Shown: piece by piece, positions 25,755 to 35,596 of the stretch
Layout: each line of letters starts with the position of its first letter
How positions within the stretch are numbered: the stretch's first letter is position 1
Source: Campylobacter concisus
GTDB taxonomy: Bacteria > Campylobacterota > Campylobacteria > Campylobacterales > Campylobacteraceae
Length of the DNA: 64,000 nt
NCBI RefSeq assembly: GCF_001298465.1
Contig: NZ_CP012541.1
Location: 1,116,001 to 1,180,000, forward strand
Direction: 5' to 3'
The notes under the pieces: model-generated
What the model saw: the letters and a program-made list of their open reading frames with translations, nothing else
Databases searched by the model: none
What the model was told of the DNA's origin: nothing
Position numbers and translations under genes: made by a program

Positions 25755-27265
25755 TATCTATAATCATCCACCCTTTTTTTAAGCCCACTTTTTTGCTTTT
25801 TGTTTTTAAAAATAGCGCCAACTACCGAGACTATAAATGCAATGGCTAAAAATATCCAGTAGGCATATTTTTGCGAGTAATCATCAAAGTCGCTTATCGC
25901 ATCGATCACCACCTCGCCCTCAGCTGGCGTCATAGCGCCTTGATCTACCATTTTTACTATCTCATCAAGTTTTAAATTCTTAACATTTGGGCCATAAGGA
26001 CGAGTGAGAATTTCAACCACACCAAGGTCGTTTATATCATAAACGCTGCTGTTAAAACGCCAGCCGTAGCCGACGTTATCAAAATAATATGTCTTATCTC
26101 CGTTTGCATAAACCGCTCCGTAGCCATCGTTTCTTACAAGCCCTATCTTTCGCCACTGCTCTTTTGTATCAAGCCTTACGATACACGTGTGGCGTGAGCT
26201 TAGGCTGTGATCATTTTTCGTGTTGTGCCAAATTTCATAGGTTTTTAGAAAATATGTCTTGCCATCACTTATCACCACGTCGCCATATAACGGCGTTATC
26301 TCGCCTTTAAACGGATCGTCTCCGTCTCTTACAAACTCGCCCTCATCTATGCTGTTATACCACTGCCACTTTCGCTCCCAGTGATAGATCCCGCCTTTGC
26401 CGCGAAAGAGCGCATGATAGGAGTGCTCATCTTTTAGGTTAAAAAGTGGCTCGTATGGGGCAAATTTTGGGTCAAATGCGTGATCGTTTGCATAGACCAT
26501 GCCAGAATTTGGCTCATAAAGATAGTGAATGCGCCATATCTCGCCGATATCACGCATTTGTGGGCTAAATTTGATCCCTAGTTTTGTGCTGTCATAATAG
26601 ACATTTTCTCCGTCAGTCGTAAAATGCACGCTCTTTCTGCCAGATGCCTGCTCGATATATCGCATTTTACTAGCATTTGCGCCCTCTAGCTCTTTGCCAT
26701 CATGATAGACCTTCACGCCGTCGCTTGCATAGCCAAAGCCCAAGATCGCTGCTAAATTTGCGTTATCAACCTGCCTAAATTTATAGATATGAGTTTGCGC
26801 TTTTGGCGTATCAAACATTTTATGTGAGACGATGTCCCAAAACTCTTTAAGCGCGGATATTTCGAGGTTCGTCTCGCTTACGCTATCACAAAAATATGTG
26901 ATCTTGCCATCGCCAAAATAGCCATTGCCAAGCGCTCTAACGCCATTTGGATCAAGCCCGCTCATCACGAGATTGCCACAATATACCGCCTCATCGCTAG
27001 CGCCAACGTTTCTGTTGTCGTATTTTCCGGTGTCAATGTATCTAAATTTGCTGGCCCTCACGCCTATTAGCTCAAATTTACCGCCGCTTGGCACCATGGC
27101 ATAGACTTTGTCATCTTTGACGTAAAAAAAGCTATTATTTAACTCTTTACTATCGCCAATGTCGTCGTCTAAAATAGTAGCTAACCCAAAGATAAAAAAA
27201 TAGATAGCAAAAAATATCACAACAATGGCGATCATTACGGAAATTAGCGGATGTTTTTTTAGCAT
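25754..27265 (-). CDS. DKNYY-repeat membrane-anchored protein (upstream copy)
   Basis: 503 residues, a clear paralogue of the next gene. It has the same two terminal membrane helices (about 7-28 and 470-490), the same order of DKNYY units (DEAVYCG, DGKITYFCD, DGVKVYHDGKE, NGDKTYYF) and the same closing EILTRPYGP block. The shared core GLDPNGVRALGNGYFGDGKI has a near match in the other copy (GLDPKSAKVLGNGYLSDGKI). The pair arose by tandem duplication and has since diverged. Function unknown; cell-surface or periplasmic. Confidence 0.8.
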   Translation of the reverse strand: MLKKHPLISVMIAIVVIFFAIYFFIFGLATILDDDIGDSKELNNSFFYVKDDKVYAMVPSGGKFELIGVRASKFRYIDTGKYDNRNVGASDEAVYCGNLVMSGLDPNGVRALGNGYFGDGKITYFCDSVSETNLEISALKEFWDIVSHKMFDTPKAQTHIYKFRQVDNANLAAILGFGYASDGVKVYHDGKELEGANASKMRYIEQASGRKSVHFTTDGENVYYDSTKLGIKFSPQMRDIGEIWRIHYLYEPNSGMVYANDHAFDPKFAPYEPLFNLKDEHSYHALFRGKGGIYHWERKWQWYNSIDEGEFVRDGDDPFKGEITPLYGDVVISDGKTYFLKTYEIWHNTKNDHSLSSRHTCIVRLDTKEQWRKIGLVRNDGYGAVYANGDKTYYFDNVGYGWRFNSSVYDINDLGVVEILTRPYGPNVKNLKLDEIVKMVDQGAMTPAEGEVVIDAISDFDDYSQKYAYWIFLAIAFIVSVVGAIFKNKKQKSGLKKRVDDYR

Positions 27266-27396
27266 TTTAGCTCCATATCAAACAATTTTAAAGACCTTAT
27301 CATGCCAAAAACCTTTCATACATTTAAATTTCAAAGTACCTATCCAAATATGAAATATCTAAATATCAAAAACCTAAAATATGCGGATTTGCCCAT

Positions 27397-27783
27397 CTAA
27401 AATAGAAAACAAGCAGCTGCTAATATCATGAGAGCTACAAAAATGTCAAACTTTAACATAAGCCCCATAACCCCGTCATAAATAAGCCCCAACGCAACAA
27501 GGCAAAAATAAAAACAACCAAGCATGAAGATCAAATTTTTAAGCTTTGCAAAAAGCCCTGACTCCTCACTATTTTTTGCGATGAGGATAATAGTATCTAT
27601 CTTATTTAAAAAACCAACCTTGTTATATTTTATCCGGACTAGGTCACCCACTTCATATTTATATATTTCAGGCGGAAATGTCTCACTAAACCTCATCTTA
27701 TCAACAACAATACTAAGGCTTACAACAGAATTTTGTCTAACAACTCTTCTATTTAGCGCGCTTATCCTACCGATCTTTTTCAA
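27397..27783 (-). CDS. Small membrane protein of unknown function
   Basis: 128 residues. Residues 1-75 are soluble and beta-like (VVSLSIVVDKMRF, YEVGDLVRIKYNKVG, TIILIAKN), then two membrane helices (about 82-125). I do not recognise a family; the layout is like NfeD or DUF3592 proteins. The start is TTG at 27783, decided by GGAG 5 bases upstream (inside the ABC-F stop region, GGAGTAGC); an ATG at 27834 would overlap the ABC-F gene by 50 bases. It is coupled to the ABC-F gene. Confidence 0.6.
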   Translation of the reverse strand: MKKIGRISALNRRVVRQNSVVSLSIVVDKMRFSETFPPEIYKYEVGDLVRIKYNKVGFLNKIDTIILIAKNSEESGLFAKLKNLIFMLGCFYFCLVALGLIYDGVMGLMLKFDIFVALMILAAACFLF

Positions 27784-27784
27784 G

Positions 27785-29716
27785 CTACTCCAGCCCCTCG
27801 GCGATCTCAAGTACTTCAAAATAGTCATTTTCAAGCTCTTCTAGCTCGGCTTTTGCCGCTTCTAGCTCGTTATAAAGCGTGGTAAGACCTAGTTCTTGAT
27901 AAATTTTAGGGTCGCTTAGAGCCTCGTTTAGCTCGGTTATTCTTATTTCAAGGGCTGAAATTTTATCTGGATATGTGTTTAAAATTTGCGTTTGTTTGTA
28001 GCTCAGCTTTGCGCCTGTTTTGCTCTTTTGCTTAGCTTCATTTTGACTATTTGAGAGCTCTTTTTCAAATTTATCAAGCTCTTTCATTTCATCTTCAAGC
28101 TCCAAATATACGCTGTATTCTTCGTGCAAAACATTTATCCTCTCGCCTTCAAACGCCCAAAGCTTATTTGCCATCTTATCGACAAAATATCTATCGTGGC
28201 TTACTAACAAGATCGCCCCCTCAAAGCTTTGCAAATAATCCTCTAAAATGTTAATAGTTGCGATATCTAGGTCATTTGTCGGCTCGTCAAGTACTAGTAC
28301 GTCGTAGGTTTTTGTAAAAAGAAGTGCAAGCGCCACGCGGTTTTTCTCGCCACCACTTAAAACACCTATCTTTTTATCTAAAAATTCTTTTGGGAAAAGG
28401 AAATTTTTAAGATAGCCATAAACGTGCATATTTCGCCCACGAACTAGCACGTGGTCGCCACCGTTTGGACAAAATGTCTCGATGAGGCTCTTGTCATCAT
28501 CAAGGACATTTCTCGCTTGATCAAAGTAGCCGATACTTACTTCGCCTCTTTTTATCTCGCCACTACTTGGCTTTTCAAGTCCTAGCAAAATTTTAAGTAG
28601 TGTACTTTTGCCGCTACCATTTCGCCCGACTATGGCGATCCTTTCGCCTTGTAAAACCCTTGCGTCAAATTTTTCAAAAAGCACCTTGCCGTCTATGCTT
28701 TTGCTTAAATTTTTAAACTCAAAGAGCATTTTTTTGCGGTTTTGGCTCTGCGTTTGGTTGAAATTTTTACTCGCGCGCTCAAGCTCAAGCCTCACGCGTC
28801 TTATCACGCCTGGGTTTTTCTTGGCCTCCTCGCGCATGGCGAGCACTCGCTCTTTTCTGCCTTCATTTCGTTTTAGTCTAGCTTTTACGCCGCGCCTTAG
28901 CCACTCCTCTTCAGCTTTTAGCTGCTTTAGTAGCGTTTCATGCGACTTTGCAAGGCTTGCTAAAATTTCCTCTTTTTTGGTTAGATAGTTTGCATATCCG
29001 CCCTCGAAATTTTTTAAGCTTGCATCCTCGACCTCAACGCACCTGGTTGCCAGCGCATCGATAAAATACCTATCGTGGCTTATAAAAACTATGCTTTGAT
29101 TTGAACCCTTTAGCATATCTTCAAGAAATTTGACCATGTAAACATCAAGGTGGTTTGTTGGCTCATCAAGTAGCAGCACATCTGGCTTTTTAAGGATGAG
29201 CGCACCAAGTGCCACGCGTCTAATCTCGCCGCCACTTAGCGAGCAAATAGGCCTGTTTTCATACTCTTTTAGCTTAAATTCTTGCAAAATTCGCTCTATT
29301 TTGTGCTCGATATTCCAGCCATCTTTTGCTTCTATAAATTTTATAAGTCTCTCTTGCTCTTTTAAAATTTCTTTGTTTTCTGGGTCGTTTGCTAGCAAGA
29401 CTCCACTTTTTTCGTACTCGCTTATCGCATCAAATATCTCTTTTAGCTCGTTATTTAGCGCTTCTCTCACACTAAACGTGGCGTTAAAATTTGGATTTTG
29501 TGCTAGCATCTCGACGCTTATTAGGCTTTGCACTATCCGTCTGCCGCTATCCACCGTCACCTCACCAGAGATGATCTTCATTAGCGTGCTCTTACCACTG
29601 CCATTTTTGCCGATTATTGCGATCTTTTCATTTTCATTTATACTAAAATTTACACCATTTAAAATTTCATTTGCGCCGAATTTTTTACTAACGTCTATCA
29701 GGTCGATTAATGCCAT
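27785..29716 (-). CDS. ABC-F family ATPase, Uup-like
   Basis: 643 residues, two ATPase modules and no membrane part. Module 1: Walker A GKNGSGKST (about 36-44), signature LSGGEIRR, Walker B VLLLDEPTNHLD. Interdomain linker rich in Arg/Lys/Glu (about 240-320). Module 2: GRNGSGKSTL (about 342-351), LSGGEKNR, VLVLDEPTNDLD. A C-terminal coiled coil (about 540-643) marks the Uup subgroup, which acts on ribosomes or branched DNA structures. It lies upstream of a small membrane-protein gene. Confidence 0.92.
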   Translation of the reverse strand: MALIDLIDVSKKFGANEILNGVNFSINENEKIAIIGKNGSGKSTLMKIISGEVTVDSGRRIVQSLISVEMLAQNPNFNATFSVREALNNELKEIFDAISEYEKSGVLLANDPENKEILKEQERLIKFIEAKDGWNIEHKIERILQEFKLKEYENRPICSLSGGEIRRVALGALILKKPDVLLLDEPTNHLDVYMVKFLEDMLKGSNQSIVFISHDRYFIDALATRCVEVEDASLKNFEGGYANYLTKKEEILASLAKSHETLLKQLKAEEEWLRRGVKARLKRNEGRKERVLAMREEAKKNPGVIRRVRLELERASKNFNQTQSQNRKKMLFEFKNLSKSIDGKVLFEKFDARVLQGERIAIVGRNGSGKSTLLKILLGLEKPSSGEIKRGEVSIGYFDQARNVLDDDKSLIETFCPNGGDHVLVRGRNMHVYGYLKNFLFPKEFLDKKIGVLSGGEKNRVALALLFTKTYDVLVLDEPTNDLDIATINILEDYLQSFEGAILLVSHDRYFVDKMANKLWAFEGERINVLHEEYSVYLELEDEMKELDKFEKELSNSQNEAKQKSKTGAKLSYKQTQILNTYPDKISALEIRITELNEALSDPKIYQELGLTTLYNELEAAKAELEELENDYFEVLEIAEGLE

Positions 29717-29777
29717 TTTTCTCTCATTTTTAAATTTTTTGCGATTATATCAAAAGGGAGCTAAAACCTAATTTGGC

Positions 29778-29783
29778 TATAAT
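29778..29783 (+). promoter_or_regulatory. -10 box (TATAAT) for MATE transporter gene
   Basis: GGCTATAATTGCC lies 36 bases before the ATG at 29819. It places the transcript start near 29790, which argues against a TTG at 29783 as the start codon. Confidence 0.55.
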
Positions 29784-29818
29784 TGCCACATAAATTTAGA
29801 CTTTCAAGCGAGCATTTA

Positions 29819-31138
29819 ATGAATCTTTCTATGAAAAAATTAGTAATTCCTATATTTTTAGATATGTTTTTACACTTCATCACACTCATCATCAACACCT
29901 ACATGGTAACGAAAGTGAGCGTACATCTTGTGGGCGCCATGGGTGCAGGTAATCAAGTGATGGATCTTTTTATGACTATTTTTAACTTTCTAAGCATTGG
30001 CTGCTCGGTCGTCGTCGCACAAGCCTTGGGAGCTAAAAAGAACGATCTTGCCTCAAACGTCATACATGCAAGCATCACTTCAAACACCATATTTGGCGTA
30101 TTTTCAGCTATCATCATCTACGTCTTTGGCTACAACATCTTAAATTTACTAAACGTGCCAAAAGAGCTCATCAACGAGAGTTTTTCATATCTACATATCC
30201 TTGGCTTTGCCCTGCTCTTTGACGGCATAGGTATGGTGCTAGCTGCGGTACTTCGCGTTTATAACTTTGCAACCGGCGTAATGCTAACCTCAGTTTTAAT
30301 GAACGTCATCACCATTTTTGGCAATGCTATCGCCCTTTTTGGCTGGTTTGACCTGCCAAATTTAGGCCTCCAAGGGGTTGCTCTCTCGACGCTTGTAGGC
30401 AGACTAATAGGCGTTTTTGTCCTACTTTACATGCTCACTCGCGTGGCAAAAGTTAAAATTTTTATTAGCAAGCTACTTATCGTGCCATTTGAAATTTTAA
30501 AGAAAATACTCACCATCGGCCTTCCAAGCGCAGGGGAAAATTTACTCTGGATGGCGCAATACATGGTCGCTTTTGGCTTTGTAGCAAGCATGGGCGAGGC
30601 TAGCCTTAGCGTACAGACTATCTACTTTCAGATCACGCTTCTTATCTTACTTTGTGGAGCAAGTATCAGCGTGGCAAACGAGGTCATCGTAGGGCATTTA
30701 GTAGGCGCTAGCGAGTTTAACGAGGCCTATACAAGGACATTTAAAGCGCTAAAAATAGGCGTTTTTATAACTCTTATTGTCGTTCTTATCGCCTACGCAC
30801 TTAAAAACCAGATCATGGACGCACTAAATTTAAACGAAAATTTACGTGCGATCATGCTACCGCTTTTTACACTTTCGATATTTCTTGAAGCGGGTAGAAC
30901 CTTTAACATAGTCATCGTAAACGCCCTTCGTGCAAGTGGTGACGCGAAATTTCCTCTTGCGACTGGCCTTATCTTCATGTGGGGGCTTTCACTGCCACTT
31001 GGATATTTTTTAGGTATCTATCTTGGCTGGGGAATTATCGGCGTTTGGATAGGATTTTGTGCTGATGAGTGGCTAAGAGGTCTTGCAAATACGTGGCGTT
31101 GGAGAAGTAAAAAATGGCAAGAAAAACGCCTAGTTTAA
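29819..31138 (+). CDS. MATE family efflux transporter
   Basis: 439 residues with twelve membrane helices in two homologous halves. Motifs fit the MatE family, for example VGAMGAGNQVMDLFM (helix 2) and the Gly/Pro-rich IGLPSAGENLLWMAQYMVAF region, read in parts, opening the second half (about 240). MATE pumps expel cationic drugs or metabolites using Na+ or H+. Start chosen at 29819; upstream TTG (29783) falls inside the promoter and the ATG at 29831 lacks a ribosome site. Its last 25 bases overlap the YgjP-like gene. Confidence 0.9.
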   Translation: MNLSMKKLVIPIFLDMFLHFITLIINTYMVTKVSVHLVGAMGAGNQVMDLFMTIFNFLSIGCSVVVAQALGAKKNDLASNVIHASITSNTIFGVFSAIIIYVFGYNILNLLNVPKELINESFSYLHILGFALLFDGIGMVLAAVLRVYNFATGVMLTSVLMNVITIFGNAIALFGWFDLPNLGLQGVALSTLVGRLIGVFVLLYMLTRVAKVKIFISKLLIVPFEILKKILTIGLPSAGENLLWMAQYMVAFGFVASMGEASLSVQTIYFQITLLILLCGASISVANEVIVGHLVGASEFNEAYTRTFKALKIGVFITLIVVLIAYALKNQIMDALNLNENLRAIMLPLFTLSIFLEAGRTFNIVIVNALRASGDAKFPLATGLIFMWGLSLPLGYFLGIYLGWGIIGVWIGFCADEWLRGLANTWRWRSKKWQEKRLV

Positions 31139-31776
31139 AGCAAAAGAGCATAAATTTAGACTTTTATGGGCTAAGCGTTTTAATAAATTTTAAAACAAAT
31201 GTAAAATCCATGCGTCTAAGAGTTGGCAAGGATGCTAAGATCACGCTATCTATGCCATTTTATAGCACACAAAAGATGGCTCTTAGTTTTCTTGAGATGC
31301 ACAGAATTTGGCTTGAAAATACTTACAAAAAAGCTCTTTTGAATTTACCAAAAGATGATGAGATGAAATTTCTTGGGCAAATTTATAAGATAAAATTTGA
31401 TGAAAATTTTAAAGAGCCATTTTTTGATGGCGAGTTTGTCTTTACGCCAAATTTAAAAAGCCTTGAGCGTTTTGTAAAAGTAAGAGCAAAAGAGCTATTT
31501 TTAGAGCTTATAAGCCATTTTCAGCCTTTTATAAATAAGCCAATCAAGCGTATAGTCATACGAAATAGCAAAACTCGCTGGGGCAGCTGTAATCACAAAA
31601 AAGGCTATATAAACCTAAGCCTAAGACTCATAGAAAAGCCACTCTCAGCCGTGCGCTACGTCGTACTTCACGAGCTTACTCACCTACTCTATCCGCATCA
31701 TCAAAGCAGCTTTTATAAATTTATAGAACATATCATGCCTGATTATAAAGAGCAAGAGAGAATTTTAAGAGCGTAA
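31114..31776 (+). CDS. YgjP-like (DUF45) zinc metallopeptidase
   Basis: 220 residues of the M48-related YgjP family. The zinc motif is HELTHLLYPHH (about residues 188-198) with downstream Glu/His in YKFIEHIMPDY. The conserved SKTRWGSCNHKKGYINLS block (about 152-169) precedes it, as expected. Substrate unknown. GGAG lies upstream of the ATG, within the end of the MATE gene, so the two are cotranscribed. Confidence 0.9.
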   Translation: MARKTPSLKQKSINLDFYGLSVLINFKTNVKSMRLRVGKDAKITLSMPFYSTQKMALSFLEMHRIWLENTYKKALLNLPKDDEMKFLGQIYKIKFDENFKEPFFDGEFVFTPNLKSLERFVKVRAKELFLELISHFQPFINKPIKRIVIRNSKTRWGSCNHKKGYINLSLRLIEKPLSAVRYVVLHELTHLLYPHHQSSFYKFIEHIMPDYKEQERILRA

Positions 31777-31812
31777 TTTATTTTCATCAAGTAAGTGTAA
31801 AAATTAATATGC

Positions 31813-31818
31813 TAAAAT
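31813..31818 (+). promoter_or_regulatory. -10 box (TAAAAT) for Sel1-repeat gene
   Basis: TATGCTAAAATTG lies 31 bases before the ATG at 31849; AAAGGGAA is the ribosome site. One mismatch to TATAAT, with an upstream TAT that suits an extended -10. Confidence 0.4.
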
Positions 31819-31848
31819 TGCATGTTAATTCACAAAAAGGGAATTTCA

Positions 31849-32334
31849 ATGAAAAAAATGATTTTTATCTCAATCTTAGCTGCTTGTGCTTTTGCAGGTA
31901 ACTTTGAAGATGGACTAAAGGCATATGGGAGCTCAAATTTCAAAGAAGCTTTGGCTAAATTTGAAGCAGGATGTTTGGCAAATGATGTAAAATCTTGCGT
32001 AAAAGTTGGAGCGATTTACCAACTAGGAAAAACAGCTCTACCTAATCCAAGCAAGGCCTTAGAGTACTATAATAAAGCTTGCGAAGCTGGTGAGGTTGAA
32101 GGTTGCTCGGCAGCTGGTGGACTTTATCTAAATACTGAGCCACAAAAAGCAAGAGAACTTTTTAATAAAGCTTGTGAGAAGAATGATGGATATTCTTGCG
32201 AGATGGTAGGTTCTATCTTAATAGAAGCTAAGGAATTTAAAAAAGCTTATGAATTTTTAGTAAAAGGCTGCGAATTAGGCGATAAGATGTCTTGCGAATT
32301 TGCAGGTGATCTAAGACGCTCAAAACAACTATAA
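31849..32334 (+). CDS. Exported Sel1-repeat, Cys-rich protein
   Basis: 161 residues: signal peptide (residues 1-17, ending CAFAG), then about four Sel1/TPR-like repeats of roughly 36 residues, each with a Cys pair seven to eight residues apart (GCLANDVKSC, ACEAGEVEGCS, ACEKNDGYSC, GCELGDKMSC). This is the pattern of the Helicobacter cysteine-rich proteins (Hcp), secreted repeats held by disulfides. Partner unknown. Start set by AAAGGG and the signal peptide. It ends in a strong terminator. Confidence 0.88.
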   Translation: MKKMIFISILAACAFAGNFEDGLKAYGSSNFKEALAKFEAGCLANDVKSCVKVGAIYQLGKTALPNPSKALEYYNKACEAGEVEGCSAAGGLYLNTEPQKARELFNKACEKNDGYSCEMVGSILIEAKEFKKAYEFLVKGCELGDKMSCEFAGDLRRSKQL

Positions 32335-32368
32335 TTTTTAGGCTTTCGAGCCTAAAAATTTCTTATTT
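32335..32368 (+). terminator. Strong terminator with TTCG tetraloop after Sel1 gene
   Basis: TTTTTAGGCT (32335-32344) pairs perfectly with AGCCTAAAAA (32349-32358) around TTCG, directly after the stop codon, followed by TTTCTTATTT. Confidence 0.85.
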
Positions 32369-32474
32369 AATTTATTACACCAATATCCTTAAACAAAAAA
32401 TCCTAAAAAACACTTATTTTAAATAGAAATTACTCAAAGTATAAAGGTAGCCCTAAAAAATTTATATTAGAAAT

Positions 32475-32498
32475 TTAGGCAAGAGTGCTCTTGCCTAA
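32475..32498 (-). terminator. Terminator after TRAP permease gene
   Basis: TTAGGCAAGAG (32475-32485) pairs with CTCTTGCCTAA (32488-32498), only 2 bases past the minus-strand stop. The minus-strand continuation is T-rich (ATTTCTAATATAAATTTTTT). Confidence 0.75.
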
Positions 32499-32500
32499 GA

Positions 32501-34567
32501 TTAGATTATTTTTATTTGATTAAGTGGTTTGTCTTTAATGCCCCATTGAGTCATAAAAACAAATCCATAAAGTACAGCAGCTACGATATAAGCAGTGTAT
32601 TCGTTTGGTATAAGATTAAATTTCGCACATATATTTGGCACAAGAGCTAGTGGCACAACAGGGATCAAAAGAATACGCTCCCAAATTCTAAGCTTTGTGA
32701 CATAGTAGCCTTGAAGTAAGCTTGAAAATGCAAACATTCCCACGATCGCCATACCAAAGACAAGTAAAATTTCAAGTGGATTGCTCATCCAGACTATTCC
32801 TTTTGAATCAAGCGGGTCGCCCTCATTTACGCTTTCTATTAGCATAAGTTTGTTGTTAAAGAAAAATGCAAATGGCAAGATCGCCGTTCTTAGATCGTAA
32901 AAGAATCCTTGAACGCCAACGGTTATAGGATTCGCTTTGGCGATACCAGCTGCTGCATAAGCTGCGATGCCAACTGGTGGCGTGTCATCAGCTAAAATTC
33001 CAAAGTAAAAGACAAAAAGATGCACAGCAATGGCTGGGATTAAAAAGCCATTTTTGTGCGCCAAAAATAAAATAACAGGTGCCACAAGGCTTGAAACTAC
33101 GATGTAGTTTGCCGTCGTTGGAAGGCCCATTCCTAGTATAAGTGACATCATCGCAGTAAGAAGCAATATCATAACTATATTATCACCAGCAAGTAGCTCA
33201 ACTAGATCTGAAAGTACTTGGCCAAGGCCAGTTAGAGAGATAGAGCCCACGATGATACCTGCAAGCGCGGTTGCTATAGCGATCGTTGTCATACTTTTTG
33301 CGGCTGCGACCATCGCCCAAAATATATCTTCAAAGCCTATTAACACATCATTTATTCCAACTTTTTCGCCACTTGCTAGTTTTTTAACTGGCTCTTGAAA
33401 GATCATTATTAAAAATAAAAATCCAATCGCATTAAATGCCGCAGCGATGGCCGATTCTTTTGCGATTAATAGCGTATAAAGCAAAATTAAAATCGGAGTT
33501 ATATAGTGAAGTCCGCTTACAAAAATTTTAAATCTTGAGTGAAATTCGCTTTGATTTATACCTTTTAAGCCAAGCTTCACACTCTCTAAATGAACGATAA
33601 AAAATAGCGACAAATAACAAGCAAACGCTGGGATAACCGCCGCCATCATGACATTTGTATATGTCATGCCTAAAAACTCAGCGATGATAAAAGCAGCTGC
33701 GCCCATGATCGGAGGCATGAGCTGTCCATTTACGCCAGCAGCGACCTCAATGGCTCCAGCTTTTGTGCGCGAAAGACCAGCTTTTTTCATAAGTGGTATA
33801 GTAAATGTACCAACTGTTACAACATTTGCAGTGGAGCTTCCTGAAACCATGCCAGTTAGGCCACTTGCGATAACTGAAGCCTTAGCTGGGCCGCCTCTAT
33901 ATTTTCCAAGAAGCGAGAAGGCTAAATTTATGAAATATTGCCCAGCACCTGCTCGCTCAAGCAATGAGCCAAAAAGAACAAAAAGATAGATAAAACTAAC
34001 GCTAACTCCGATAGGCACACCAAAGATGCCCTCAGTCGTCAAAAACATATGGCCTGCGATCTTTTCAAAGCTGGCACCTTGATGAGCGATGATGTCTGGC
34101 ATATAAGGGCCAAAGTGATCATATATCAAAAATAATATACAAATAATTGGAAGTGCTGGCCCCATTACGCGCCTGCCAGCCTCAAGCAAGACAATGATCG
34201 CTAGAAACGATATGACAATATCTTGCGTGATGTAGTCCCCTGTCCTATCAGCTAACTCATAAAAATAAACCGCTGGATAAAGCACGGCAATAACGCCTAC
34301 CACACAAAAGACCAGATCGTAAAATGGCAAACTAGAATGTGCCTTTTTATGAAAAGTGACTGGATAAAGCAAAAATACAAGACCAACCGCAAAGGCTAGG
34401 TGCACCGAGCGTGAAATGTTAGTATTTAGCGGAAAATAAGCTATATAAAGCTGAAAAATTGACCAAGAAAAGCATACGATCGCAATGAAATAGTTGTAAA
34501 AATTGCTATTTATCTCCCTTGTTTTTACTTCGACAAATTGTTCTTCGTTGTCTTTGACTTCGTTCAT
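32501..34567 (-). CDS. TRAP transporter, fused DctQM permease (TAXI type)
   Basis: 688 residues with about 16-18 membrane helices. The N-terminal part (about 20-125) corresponds to the small DctQ-like subunit and the rest to the large DctM subunit, with SGSSTANVVTVGTFTIPLM and GLPTTANYIVVSSLVAP (the two conserved hairpins) and PPVGIAAYAAAGIAKANP. Fused permeases go with TAXI-type binding proteins, and one is encoded directly upstream. Substrate is probably a carboxylate or amino acid, unknown. AAAGGAG precedes the ATG. Confidence 0.93.
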   Translation of the reverse strand: MNEVKDNEEQFVEVKTREINSNFYNYFIAIVCFSWSIFQLYIAYFPLNTNISRSVHLAFAVGLVFLLYPVTFHKKAHSSLPFYDLVFCVVGVIAVLYPAVYFYELADRTGDYITQDIVISFLAIIVLLEAGRRVMGPALPIICILFLIYDHFGPYMPDIIAHQGASFEKIAGHMFLTTEGIFGVPIGVSVSFIYLFVLFGSLLERAGAGQYFINLAFSLLGKYRGGPAKASVIASGLTGMVSGSSTANVVTVGTFTIPLMKKAGLSRTKAGAIEVAAGVNGQLMPPIMGAAAFIIAEFLGMTYTNVMMAAVIPAFACYLSLFFIVHLESVKLGLKGINQSEFHSRFKIFVSGLHYITPILILLYTLLIAKESAIAAAFNAIGFLFLIMIFQEPVKKLASGEKVGINDVLIGFEDIFWAMVAAAKSMTTIAIATALAGIIVGSISLTGLGQVLSDLVELLAGDNIVMILLLTAMMSLILGMGLPTTANYIVVSSLVAPVILFLAHKNGFLIPAIAVHLFVFYFGILADDTPPVGIAAYAAAGIAKANPITVGVQGFFYDLRTAILPFAFFFNNKLMLIESVNEGDPLDSKGIVWMSNPLEILLVFGMAIVGMFAFSSLLQGYYVTKLRIWERILLIPVVPLALVPNICAKFNLIPNEYTAYIVAAVLYGFVFMTQWGIKDKPLNQIKII

Positions 34568-34654
34568 CTCTCTCCTTTAAAATTTAAATATATAAATTTA
34601 GAAAAAATTTGCATATTTAAATTTTATCCAGAGGCAAAAGCCCCTGGAAATGGA

Positions 34655-35596
34655 TTATTTTAAAATACCAGCCTCTTTAAATGCAGCCTCTGCAGCTGGG
34701 TGAAGCGGAGCTGAAAGACCTTGAACAAGATCTTCTTTGTTTACTGATTTTAGCGCTGGGTGAAGAGTTTTATACTCATCAAAGTTGTCTAAAATAGCTT
34801 TTATCACAGCTTTTACAGCCTCGTCCTTTGTATCTTTGCTAGTTACTAAAACAGCTTTTACACCAATAGTATTTACATCGTGATCGACGCCGTCATATGA
34901 GCCTTTTGGGATCACACCTTTTGCAAAGTATGGTTTTTCTTTAAGAAGGTTATCGATCTCATTGCCTTCGATGTTTAGGATATCAATAGGCAAAGATGTC
35001 GCTGCGTCAGTGATGTTTGCAGTTGGGTGACCGACAACAAAGCTATATCCGTCTATCTTTTTATCTTTTAGTGCGTGTGGGCATTCGCCAACTGTTAAAA
35101 CACCGCGGTAGCCTAGTTTTGAAACGTCAAAGCCTTTTGCTTTAAAGACTTCAAGTGTACTCACTTCGTTGCCACTGCCTGGGTTTCCGACGTTATATTT
35201 TTTGCCTGCAAATGAAGCAAGATCACTTGTAAGACCGCTATCTTTTGCTACAACAAATGCAAGAAGCTCTGGATAGATGGCAACTACTGAGCGTAAATTT
35301 TCATCTTTTGCTCCGTCAAATTTGCCAGTGCCGTTAAATTTATCATAGACGACGTCGCTTTGAACAAAGCCAAATGTAAGCTCTTTTTTGAGGACGTTAT
35401 TTACGTTGTAGACTGAGCCGCCAGTTGATTGGACTGAGCATTTTACATTGGTATTTTTGTTTGCTAAACGGCAAATCGCTCCACCTATCGGATAATAAGT
35501 GCCTGTCATGCCGCCAGTACCGATACTGATAAATTCTTTTGCTGAAAGAGTTGTTGCTAAAAGCAAGCCAGCAAGTGCTAAAGAAGTAGTTTTCAT
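34655..35596 (-). CDS. TAXI family TRAP substrate-binding protein
   Basis: 313 residues with a signal peptide (residues 1-19, ending LSAKE). The TAXI signature is IGTGGMTGTYYPIGGAICR (about 25-43), and VNPGSGNE-type loops follow (YNVGNPGSGNEVSTLEVF). It is the periplasmic receptor for the fused permease downstream (88 bases away). AAAGGA precedes the ATG. Related receptors bind glutamate or other carboxylates; the ligand here cannot be told. Confidence 0.93.
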   Translation of the reverse strand: MKTTSLALAGLLLATTLSAKEFISIGTGGMTGTYYPIGGAICRLANKNTNVKCSVQSTGGSVYNVNNVLKKELTFGFVQSDVVYDKFNGTGKFDGAKDENLRSVVAIYPELLAFVVAKDSGLTSDLASFAGKKYNVGNPGSGNEVSTLEVFKAKGFDVSKLGYRGVLTVGECPHALKDKKIDGYSFVVGHPTANITDAATSLPIDILNIEGNEIDNLLKEKPYFAKGVIPKGSYDGVDHDVNTIGVKAVLVTSKDTKDEAVKAVIKAILDNFDEYKTLHPALKSVNKEDLVQGLSAPLHPAAEAAFKEAGILK

